Assembly: GCA_002104905.1 (NCBI GenBank) | Contig: MCFE01000897.1 | Span: 1-27,792, forward strand | DNA length: 27,792 bases | Reading direction: 5' to 3' | DNA from: Basidiobolus meristosporus CBS 931.73 | Lineage: Eukaryota > Basidiobolomycota > Basidiobolomycetes > Basidiobolales > Basidiobolaceae | Shown here: positions 18,727 to 27,010 of the stretch, in pieces | Numbering within the stretch: the first letter of the stretch is position 1 | Layout: every line of letters starts with the position of its first letter | Position numbers and translations under genes: made by a program | The notes under the pieces: model-generated | Seen by the model: only the letters and a program-made list of their open reading frames with translations | What the model was told of the DNA's origin: nothing | Databases searched by the model: none

Positions 18727-20720
18727 TTATTGAGCATTATTTGTTTTTTCATATACCACCTTCAAGTGCCTGGTATAGCAGTCTTTACACATTGGGTGGC
18801 CAGGGTTGCAACTGCATGAAAACTCAACCTTAGTGCCTGTAACATGAGCGGCAGTACAAGTTTTGCAAGCTAATCTATGGCGCTTTGAGCCATAACCTTT
18901 ACTCATTGACAGGTAAGTGTGATTTTCATCACTTCTGAGTTGCCTCTGACTACCCAAGGGCCCCTTGATGTCTGAACCGGCCAAATTCTTACAATATTGC
19001 AAGAAATTGTATGCTAAAATATCCTTGAAAGAGAAATGAGATACGCCACGCTTTTGGTAAGAAAATGTACAATAAGAGCTATAGGCATTGGCTTCGCAGA
19101 TACCCAGGATGAAGCTGTAGAAACGCATCTCCCATCTTTCTGTAGATATAACATCATGATAAGATGCCAAATTATCTTGAAGGTTATTGGCAGCATCAAC
19201 CAAACCTACAAATATAGTAAATGGAGCACATGTTGTTTCTTCAAGACAGGATTCTACTTACTTTTATGGGTCTCATATTCTTCAACCACTTCCGGTCGCT
19301 GAATGGTTATCACCTCACCATTGTCCCCTACAAAAGTTCTCCGTCCAGTAAGCCTTGTTGTGCTGCAAGAAGAAATAAATGCTTTAATCTTGTAATCACG
19401 GTAGGCGCAGACAAAGATTCTCCCGCTCCTTGTTGTCTTGTTCATAGTAAAGTGAGCACCATACAAGTTGCCAACACTGGCAACAATATTGGTGGTGGGC
19501 ATACCACATGGCCAGTAGCAGCGCTTAGTCACTTGCATAATGGAATACAGACCAAGTTCAGCAAGCATCATTGTCATATTTGGGGATCCGAACCAAGAGT
19601 CAGCAATAACAGTACGGCCAGTACCAAACCAAGGCTTGACTAATTGCTTGACAGTGGAAGTCAACTTGGACATACCAGGATCATTGTCATATTCCTTCTG
19701 TAACCAATCACTCACTGTATCTATTCTCAGGATACAAGCAGTGTGATGGTCTGCTAAAGTCTTGAACTCCTGTCCGATGGGATGCGGCTTCCTTGGAACT
19801 TTCTTAACATTGGGCAAACCAGCTCCTAACCATTGATTCATTGATTTGTTAATGACTAAATACTTGCAGGGCTCTAAACAAGTTTTCATGTGTTCATTAA
19901 AGGCGTCAATAGTTGATCTAATTTGATAAAGAGCATCGATTTCTTGATGTTCTTGGGAAGGGATTTCAAGAACGTGCATTTTCAGAATCTCTTTAAATCT
20001 TCTATACAACATATATTCCGTAAAGTCAATGTTCATTAAGAAATGAGAAGAGCCTTGCTTCCAGTAAGCTTTTTTGTTGGAATGATTGATTAATGCAATC
20101 CACATCATGTACTTGGCAAATGTAATGTCAGTCCAGGGGCCAATGCTAGTTGCATAAGCATTAATCCTCCGAACAATAGTGCAAAAGGGATCTAAAGAAA
20201 GGAAGAACAAGAAATAATCCAGTGGTGAGGCATTTCTAGCATTTTTCATATTTAACCGAGCTTTCAAGGAGGTAAAACCATCAGCTGGCCCACTTGTACG
20301 GGAATCAATATATACTTCCCCAGTTATCCAGGTGTCTGCTGCAGTAAGGTCAATTTCATCTTCCTCCTGCTCCTCATCTTGGATTGCATCCTCCAATAGG
20401 TCTTCAGTAACAATACTCCCGGTAGTATTAGCAGTTGCAGGTTCAATGTTTCCCAAGGTATCATTACTGTTAGTCTTGATATACTTTAAACAGTTTTGTG
20501 AAAGAGTCAATGTAATCCCCAGTACCAGATCCAAAATGACATCATATTTCACATTGCCGTTGACTGTTGAGCGTGCAGTGGTAACTCCCTTGAAGCTCAA
20601 ACCAGGTGTATTCCAGTCAAAATGCAGAGATAAAAGTTGTTTGACTTCCTTATGTTTGATAAATCGCTTGGATACTGATACACGCACATTAACATCAAGA
20701 TGTTTACTGGCAGGAGGCAT
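18727..20720 (-). CDS. piggyBac transposase, two exons, 645 aa, first catalytic Asp changed to Asn
   Basis: Cut-and-paste transposase of the piggyBac (DDE_Tnp_1_7) family. Exon 1 20720-19262, intron 19206-19261 (56 bp, GTAAGT...TTGTAG), exon 2 19205-18727; the junction gives ETHKSLVDAANN in frame, 1938 nt in total. N-terminal ~150 residues are variable with an acidic stretch near 105-125. Core: LVINKSMNQWLG (288-299), where DES is expected and N291/K292 are found; KPHPIGQEFKTLADH (311-325); TVIADSWFGSP (second Asp, D374); LVDAANN (third Asp, about D490). ERWEMRF follows. The C-terminus carries a Cys/His cluster (CKTCTAAH, then CSCNPGHPMCKDCYTRH) typical of piggyBac C-terminal zinc domains. 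No stop or frameshift, yet probably catalytically dead. It may be transcribed from the LTR TATA box upstream (20961-20967). Confidence 0.92.
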
Positions 20721-21444
20721 GGTTTAAGTCTTAAGAAAAGATAAAACAAATATGACGAATTATAAAAACAACTCCAAAAAATAAATATTCAGATTCTGGT
20801 TTATCAGAATATGATATGAAATAAACAAAGTAAGACACCCATCCAGAAAAAACAATTGTATTAAATTAGACCATTTGGTCCAAATTGGACCAAATGGTCC
20901 GGCCAAATCTCTACTTGTTAATAAAAGGGTTGATGATTTATTGTTGAGGGATAGCCTCCCTTATATACTTTTCTCACTAGCTAAGTGATTATTAATCATG
21001 GTGTTCCAGAAGGTTCTGGATATCAATAGAAATCTTAATGACATCAGAATGACCCAACAATGTTCCAAGTAGGTGCCAGAAGGCTCTAAGTGGCAGAGCA
21101 CATCCAACCAATCAGGAATCAGTTTTCTGAAACCTGTGTAACATAGGAATACCATATATGGTATGGAAATGGTAGGGATGGTGACACGGGTTGATCATGT
21201 GTCACAGGTACTGGCATGGGTACTTACCTAATATAAAAGCACTTATAGCTAGTAATCTTACATAAAGTGAGGGGTAACTGATGCAGTAAGGTAAGCAGGT
21301 GTGATAGTCAACAAGCTTATGGGATAGTATTGATTGGGTAAGATAAAGGGGATAAAACTAAAATAAGTGAAGTAGAGATATAGGGAAGTAGAAAATAAGG
21401 GAATAAGCACATCTGTCAGTGGGTGTCACTGTTACCCCACTACA

Positions 21445-21448
21445 GCAG
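21445..21448. repeat. Target-site duplication of gypsy element 1, right copy (GCAG)
   Basis: Follows the LTR end CACTACA directly and matches 8346-8349. Confidence 0.7.
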
Positions 21449-21705
21449 CAATTAGGTAGAGTGGCAATAGTATAGATGCAATGGCCTGGAAAAATCAGGG
21501 AATAATCTAGAGACAGGATGAGTAGATAATGCATGCAGAGTAATCAACATCCCATGCAGAGAATGCATTATCTTTTCTGCAAGGAAGGAGCTGAAGAAGC
21601 TTGGTTTCACAAACCAGGATTGAGCCATTTCCTGATGTAAAAGTGGAAGAACATCATAGAGTCTCTGAAGTATGAAAGTAATGCCCAGAGACAAGGCCCA
21701 CAGAA
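21449..21705. other. Right flank of gypsy element 1, no assigned gene
   Basis: AT-rich, CpG-poor. An 89-codon minus-strand frame (21721-21452) resembles nothing I know. The sequence would have been contiguous with 7932-8345 before element 1 inserted. Confidence 0.35.
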
Positions 21706-21943
21706 TCCTATGAAAAATCATTGAGATAATTCTGACAAAAGGCCATCACAAAATTAAAGTCCTGTGACTAAGATGTATTGCTCTTGCTGAAGATTTAGTC
21801 TGTTCTAGATAGATGGCATTAGTAAGGGAGTACTGCAACCTTTTTCTTACACTTCTCTGTCTCTGTGTAGATACCTATGAAAAATTATTGAGGTGATTAC
21901 ATCAGAAGGCTTTCACAAAGTTAAAGTCCTGTTACTAAGAGGT
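21706..21943 (+). repeat. Direct duplication of a ~72 bp unit, 166 bp apart
   Basis: Unit 1 at 21706-21777 and unit 2 at 21872-21943 share CCTATGAAAAAT.ATTGAG, AAAGTCCTGT.ACTAAGA and intervening sequence at about 78% identity. Unit 2 runs into the dispersed repeat starting at 21928. The left copy of that repeat (5395) matches only its end (CCTGTGACTAAGAGGTA). Confidence 0.7.
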
Positions 21944-22385
21944 ACTGATCCTGTCAGGACACCATCCAGAGACTGTTGTAAAATAATTGCACCCCAGATC
22001 TCACCAAAAAACTTGGTCAAATTTTTTCATCACAACAATGTATAAGTGGCTATTGATTTGTTCCCTGCCAATTTGCTCACTTTCTGATCCCAAACACCCT
22101 ATTGCCTCCAACATTTGTGTGCATTGATTGGCTATTGCCTCTTTCTCACACTCTTTATATCCTGACCCAACTGTTTCACTTGCTTTTCATGTGTACAAAT
22201 TGATTAATTTCCATTGAAACTTTAGTTGTACCTCAATTACCAATTGTATTGACCTATACATTGCCTATACTCTACACCAACATTAAGCCCAACCCCACAC
22301 TCAACAAGTAACTCCATTAAAATCCACCACTGAATAAGTAATTCTGCTGTAGCACTATGGTTCCACAACTTTGGCAGGAACCCAA
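21928..22385 (+). repeat. Dispersed repeat, right copy (partner at 5395-5843)
   Basis: Same orientation as the left copy, about 70-75% identity. A minus-strand frame (22458-22237, 73 codons: ...DVWEPVNEEWHKAVGFLPKL...) spans its right end and extends upstream in frame to about 22560 across one TAG, which hints that the repeat is a decayed gene-bearing element. Confidence 0.7.
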
Positions 22386-22821
22386 CAGCTTTATGCCACT
22401 CTTCATTCACTGGTTCCCACACATCCTGGTCTTCAGCTGGCACAGCAAGGTCTAGCACCTCATCTGCCAGTTGTTGCTATAAATCCTTGCAATAATCCAG
22501 TGCGTCTTCTTGAGCACTACTCTTGAAGAAGTGCTGCAACCTCTTGGTGTGCCTATTAATGTTCTAAAATTCCACTGAAGGCATTGTGATAGTGTATCAA
22601 GTTCTTAACACTATATTCCTGTCTGTTGGTGGGATTACCACTCTGCCAACAATGAAGGATATGGAGGCTGTGGTAGACAACTTGCCTCTTTTGGCACACT
22701 CATCTACCTTGTCAGTGTGTAGCTCAACTGGCTTTCTTCCAACTCTTGTGAGAACAGCTGTTTTTTTGCTGGTAATCTTCTTAAATACCATGATATTCAA
22801 TCTGTTCTGGGCTTGTGGCAT
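22237..22821 (-). pseudogene. Unrecognised coding relic
   Basis: Two minus-strand frames lie end to end: 22821-22597 (74 codons, MVFKKITSKKTAVLTRVGRK...) and 22458-22237 (73 codons), the latter open back to about 22560 apart from a TAG near 22478. Composition looks protein-like (mixed charges, KRLQHFFKSSAQEDALDYCKDL, then DEVLDLAVPAEDQD). I do not recognise the family. Its left end overlaps the dispersed repeat, so it is probably part of an unidentified transposon. Confidence 0.3.
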
Positions 22822-22844
22822 ATGTTGGCAAGAACTGCTGTATT

Positions 22845-23212
22845 TGTTGAATATTGACTATTTGGTATCATTCAGCAGCTAAAAATTTTACTTAACAATT
22901 GTAGACTAGTCTTGGTCACTGTAGGACTTACTTGCAGCCCCAACTTTGCCAGTTTCTTTACATTGATGATCCTATGATTATTCCCCTATAGTGCAGATCA
23001 AATTATCACTTTTACTAAACATTATGTGCTAACCATGAAACTGCTGCAAAATGCTCTTGAATGTTAAGTAGTCATTCTTACTTAGTGTTATAGCTGTGCT
23101 ACTTCTACAAGGGTATCAATACTCATAATCTTTATGAATAAATAACAGTTCAACTATTATTACTATATCTCAATAAGTTCCTTATATTGGAATCACTTCT
23201 TAAATTGCAACA
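22845..23212 (+). repeat. Probable 5' LTR of a Ty1/copia element
   Basis: Starts TGTTGAATATTGAC and ends AATTGCAACA, fitting TG...CA with short inverted ends (TGTTG/CAACA), 368 bp. It holds an AATAAATAAC polyA-like signal near 23138. The right end is well fixed by the primer-binding site that follows; the left end could instead be 22823 (TGTTGGCAAG). No second LTR lies in the window. Confidence 0.6.
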
Positions 23213-23224
23213 GGTTATGAGCCC
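23213..23224 (+). promoter_or_regulatory. Half-tRNA-type primer-binding site of the copia element
   Basis: GGTTATGAGCCC directly follows the LTR end. It is the complement of the anticodon stem-loop of initiator tRNA-Met (GGGCUCAUAACC in budding yeast) rather than of a tRNA 3' end, as in Drosophila copia, where a cleaved half-tRNA primes. Confidence 0.8.
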
Positions 23225-23248
23225 CAATTGCCATGACCTATTCTAAAG

Positions 23249-23786
23249 ATGACTTCTACCAGTAAACAAAACAATATCAACATCTTTCCTGTAAAGGAGA
23301 TGTTTGATGGGAGGAACTACAGACTCTGAAGAATCAAGATGCAGATCTATGTCAAGGAAAGAAAGCTTTGGAATATATAGCAGGAAAAGAAGTTGAGCCC
23401 AAAAAAACAGCAGAAAAAGTGGAGAAGCTTCAAGAGAAAAAGATAAAGGCCTTTAATGCTACATGTACCAGCATATAAGATTCCTTCATTGGACAAATCC
23501 ATACTTCAAATACTGCCAAAGCAGCATGGGAATCTTTAGAGGTGATATTTAGAGCAAAGTCAGTGTTAAGCAAGCTTTATTCAAAACAAAAGTTCTCAAC
23601 ATGAGGAAGAATCCAGATGATGGCATGCTTCAACTCATTGCCAGAATGGACATACTTGCAGAGAAACCTTAGAGTATTAATGCTGGTGTAGATGATGAAG
23701 AAAAGATACTCTATCTGCTTTGCAGCCTACCAGACAAATATCAGCCACTCTTACTTTCTTTTGAATGCAGGGAAGACAATTCAACT
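23249..23786 (+). pseudogene. Ty1/copia Gag (UBN2 type), broken and truncated by gypsy element 2
   Basis: Capsid protein of a copia element. Starts MTSTSKQNNINIF and shows the UBN2 pattern in order: FDGRNYRL-stop-RIKMQIYV (a TGA where TGG Trp is expected), a frameshift near 23380 before a KEVEPKK segment, AAWESLEVIFRA, SKLYSKQKF, and ILYLLCSLPDKYQPLLLS. A TAA at about 23476 and a TAG at about 23671 add breaks. The reading ends in REDNST at 23786, where the gypsy LTR begins, so pol is absent. Confidence 0.8.
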
Positions 23787-24154
23787 TGTTATGATCTGCC
23801 ACTTGAATATTTAAGTTAGATCAGTTTTTAGTCTAATCAATTAGTATATGTTTAGGTTATCAGTATATCAGTATTATCTATCAAATCAGTAGCATTAGTC
23901 AGCAAATGAATCAGCAGATCCTTATCAGACAGAAATAGATATATTGAGTAGGATCTTATTGGGTGATGATGATGCAATCAAATGAGTCATCAGCCACAAC
24001 CTACATTAGGAAATACAATTAGTCAGCAATTGATCTGGCAAAATGTATATAAGGAGCTGCTGGAACCTTGATAAAAATCAGTTCAAGTTTTAGTGAATAC
24101 AATACTAGCTAAACTCCCTATTCCTCTACAACTCTTATACCAAGACTTGTAACA
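23787..24154 (+). repeat. 5' LTR of gypsy element 2 (368 bp)
   Basis: Begins TGTTATGATC and ends ACTTGTAACA with 5-bp inverted ends TGTTA/TAACA. TATA box TATATAA at 24046-24052, about 100 bp before the LTR end. The left border coincides with the abrupt end of the copia gag reading frame; the right border with the primer site. Confidence 0.83.
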
Positions 24155-24155
24155 T

Positions 24156-24172
24156 TGGTAGCAGCAATAATC
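24156..24172 (+). promoter_or_regulatory. Primer-binding site of gypsy element 2 (initiator-tRNA-Met-like)
   Basis: TGGTAGCAGCAATAATC begins one base after the LTR. Its first nine bases, TGGTAGCAG, are the complement of CTGCTACCA, the 3' end of many initiator tRNA-Met molecules. Match beyond that cannot be tested without host tRNAs. Confidence 0.65.
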
Positions 24173-24212
24173 AGAAACCTCCCTCCTGAAGAAAAAAGAA
24201 ACCACCCTCAAG

Positions 24213-25343
24213 ATGTCGGACAATCAAGAATGGAAGAATGCCATGCAGCAAATCCTGGCCCAACAGCAACAGTTACTCCAGATCCTCAGCCAACAGCGAC
24301 AAGGAATGACTACCATGGCTCAGAGCCAGCAAAGCCCTGTCAAGAGCAACTTTAGTGTGAAGGTCAACCAGTACCATGGCAGAGTCAATGAAAACCTGGG
24401 AACTTGGCTCTTCCAGTTTGAAGAAGCTTTTAAAGCTAAAGGAATTGCTCCAGAAAGCAAGTTGCATTATGCAGCTTCTTACCTGGCAGATGCAGCCTTA
24501 CAGTGGTACCACAACAAGACCAGGTCAGCCACTATGATGCGATGCTCTACAATCTCTATCTGGGATGAGTTTGTGTCAGAAATTTAGGATGCTTTTGAAC
24601 CTCCACACCAGCAGACACTACTAAGAAGGAAGTTAAAGACACTCAGACAGAAAGGAATGGTGCAAGAATACATCCATGAGTACAGATGTCTACTTGGACA
24701 AATTGAAAGAATGGACCCCTTGGATCAAGTTGAATACTTTATTGATGGGTCAAAAGAAAGAACTTGCAAGGAAGTGAATTACCAAAGACCTCAGACTATT
24801 GAAGAAGCCATCAAGATTGCCATTGACTATGACTCAGCTATGTTTGGAGTTGGGAAGCCTACAGTGACTGATCAGAAAGGCTACAATCATTATGAAAGAA
24901 GACAATCAGAAGCAGTATCAATGGAAATAGACGCTATGCAGAAAAATCCCTCCTCAGAAGAATGCAAGAAGAAAGGACTTTGCTTCAATTGCCACCAGCA
25001 GGGACATATTGCAAAGTACTGCCCTCAGAGAAGAATTGGACACCAGCCAACAAGAACCTTCAACCATATTGAGTCCCATGAGCACAGTAATGTGGAAGAT
25101 GAGCTTGAAGAAGACTCAGAACTCACCTTCCACATGACAGAAGAATACCTATCCCAGATGACCTCAAACTCAGGAAAGCTATTATACTTGAATGGAGTAT
25201 TCAATGGAGTACCTGCCAAGATCATGATTGACTCAGGAGCATTGCATGAGTACATGTCAGAGCAATTTGCTTTGAAAGCTGGAATCAACTCGGAACCTAC
25301 CAAATCAACTTCAGTCCCACAGCTGATGGGAACTCCCACATAA
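24213..25343 (+). pseudogene. Gag and protease of gypsy element 2, one stop and a 3' frameshift
   Basis: Single frame from ATG 24213 to about 25320, broken by a TAG at 24585-24587. The N-terminus is Gln-rich (QQILAQQQQLLQILSQQRQ), followed by a capsid-like segment (YHGRVNENLGTWLFQFEEAF; ADAALQWYHNK; MVQEYIHEYRCLLGQI). A CCHC knuckle CFNCHQQGHIAKYC follows at about residues 256-269. The protease starts with AKIMIDSGALHEYMS, where DSGA carries the catalytic Asp. After about 25320 the protease continues in another frame (ADGNSHIINRITQP), so there is a frameshift; a second lies near 25430-25450. Confidence 0.85.
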
Positions 25344-26559
25344 TCAACCGTATTACCCAGCCAGTAAGAATGAAGATCAATGACTATGAAGAAGACCAAC
25401 AGGCTTATATATTTGGGAACTGCTAGTTTGACCTTGTACTTAGAAAAACCTGGCTATTTTGTTGTAATCCATCAATCAACTGGAGAACCCATGCTGCTCA
25501 GATCCAAAAAGATAACAAGACCTATGAGCTATTACCTGCCAGGCTGGATTTCAACTTGGTCAATTCCAGTGTGTGTGAGACAAGTGAACTTAGCAAGACC
25601 CAGTTCTGTAGAGCACTTAGAAAAGGTACCAAGATGTTCCTCATGGCAGTATTACAGGAGGATTCCTCTACCACAGCACCCCAGCAGGTCCAGACTCTCT
25701 TGAAGAAATATTCAGACATGTTCCCAGATGAGCTTGTAAGCCTACCACCAGTCAGAGACGTGAATCATGCCATTGACACAGGAGATAGCCCTCCAGTGAG
25801 CAAGACACCTTACAGAATGAGTCCATTGGAATTGGAGGAAATGAAGAGACAAATTGATCAGCTATTGGAGCAAGGATACATCAGGCCCAGCAAGTCACCC
25901 TGGGGAGCACCAGTACATTTTGTGAAAAAGAAGGATGGAACACTTAGGATGTGCATTGACTACAGAGCCCTGAACTCAGTTACCGTCAAGAATAAGTACC
26001 CCATACCTTGGATTGATGAGCTTTTGGACCAACTTAATGGAGCCACTATTTTCAGCAAGATTGACCTCATGTCAGGATACAACCAAATTAGGGTGAAACC
26101 AGAAGATATTCCTAAGACAGCATTTAGGACCAGATATGGACATTACAAGTACTTAGTCATGAGTTTTGGCCTCACTAATGCCCCTGCAACATTCATGACG
26201 CTGATGCAGACTGTCTTTCAGGAGTACTTAGACAAGTTTGTGATAATCTACCTGGATGACATATTGATATACAGCAAGACAGAAGAGGATCACATGTAGT
26301 GCACATTGAAAAGGTCTTGGAGAAGCTAAGAGAGAACAAGCTATATGGCAAGCTAGCCAAGTGTGAATTCTTCAAGGAGCACATTGAATACCTGGGACAC
26401 ATAGTGACTAGCACAGGAGTAACCTTAGACCCAAAGAAGGTGGAAGTAATCAAGAATCTGAAACAGCCCCATAGCATATCAGAGCTCAGATCATTCCTTG
26501 GAATGGTTTCCTATTATCGGAGATTTGTCAAGTTGTTTGCAGTATTGCAGCCCCTTTAA
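25344..26559 (+). pseudogene. Protease end and reverse transcriptase of gypsy element 2
   Basis: The protease tail is in frames covering 25344-25560. The RT frame is open from at least 25556 to 26299: [74 protein letters not shown], and the catalytic [18 protein letters not shown] at 26297-26299 and a frameshift follow, then HIEKVLEKLRENKLYGKLAK and LGMVSYYRRFVK to a TAA at 26557-26559. Motifs A-E are intact at residue level but split over frames. Confidence 0.9.
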
Positions 26560-27010
26560 CTGATATTCCTCAAGAAAGACAATACCTACAAGTGGGACAT
26601 AGCTTGTGAGACTGCCTTCCAGATGCTCAAGAATGAACTTGCTAAGCTGCCAAGCTTAAGAATACCAGACTTCAGAAAAGAGTTCACTCTGTGCACAGAT
26701 GCTTCAGATTATGCAATTGGTGGAGTGCTGAGCCAAGAACACAAGGGAAAGGACTACCCTGTTGCCTTTGAATCCAAGAAACTGAACTCAGCAGAACAAA
26801 ACTATCCAGTCCATGAGAAGGAGATGCTTGCTATAATACACTGTTTGAAGACATGGAGATGCTATATTGAAGGAGTCAAATGCACTGTGAAGACTGATCA
26901 TGCCTCCCTCAAGTATATATTTACTCAGAAGGTACTCTCTAGAAGAATGACAAGATGGAGTGAATACATTCAGCAATTTGACCTGGAGATTGTCTACTGC
27001 CCTGGAAAAA
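26560..27010 (+). pseudogene. RNase H of gypsy element 2
   Basis: In frame with the RT segment ending at 26559, so the TAA there is a simple nonsense mutation. Landmarks: FTLCTDASDYAIGGVLSQ (first catalytic Asp intact), LNSAEQNYPVHEKEMLAII (catalytic Glu), TVKTDHASLKYIF (second Asp) and IVYCPGKN, where a one-base change in the A-run near 27005-27011 shifts the frame. The next frame supplies TVADALSRLD with the last Asp. Confidence 0.88.

Larger units (their letters stand above)
18423..20917 (-). mobile_element. piggyBac-family DNA transposon, 2495 bp, complete ends
   Basis: Flanked by TTAA at 18419-18422 and 20918-20921, the hallmark target duplication. Terminal inverted repeats begin CAAGTAGAGATT on both ends (12 bp perfect). 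A palindrome-like word GGACCAAATGGTCC or its near copies occurs close to both ends. Comparison with the sister LTR gives the empty site directly: TTGGTATATTGATAAAAGG there, TTGGTATATTAATAAAAGG expected here. One two-exon transposase gene fills most of it. Confidence 0.95.
8350..21444 (-). mobile_element. Ty3/gypsy LTR retrotransposon (element 1), with two DNA transposons nested in it
   Basis: Minus-strand element: 5' LTR at 17880-21444 (interrupted by piggyBac), PBS, gag, protease, RT, RNase H, integrase, polypurine tract, and 3' LTR at 8350-9415. Without the nested elements both LTRs are exactly 1066 bp. The flanks carry GCAG at 8346-8349 and 21445-21448, a 4 bp target duplication. The RT belongs to a fungal gypsy lineage with an AVFVDDIGI-type catalytic motif. 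Several stops and frameshifts inactivate it, apart from the Harbinger insertion (12526-15952) and the piggyBac insertion (18423-20917). Confidence 0.93.
17880..21444 (-). repeat. 5' LTR of gypsy element 1, split by a piggyBac element
   Basis: Two parts, 17880-18422 and 20922-21444 (taking one TTAA copy), give 1066 bp, exactly the length of the other LTR. The LTR TATA box reads TATATAA on the minus strand (plus 20961-20967). The transposon sits about 43 bp downstream of it, so the LTR promoter is cut off from gag. Confidence 0.92.

Noticed and set aside
18508-18819. 103-codon plus-strand frame in the piggyBac left arm
   Set aside because: It overlaps the 3' end of the transposase gene on the opposite strand and looks like chance (AT-rich, hydrophobic, no motif).
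22823-23212. Alternative left end of the copia LTR at TGTTGGCAAG
   Set aside because: TGTTGAATATTGAC at 22845 fits better as an LTR start, but the alternative cannot be excluded without the 3' LTR.
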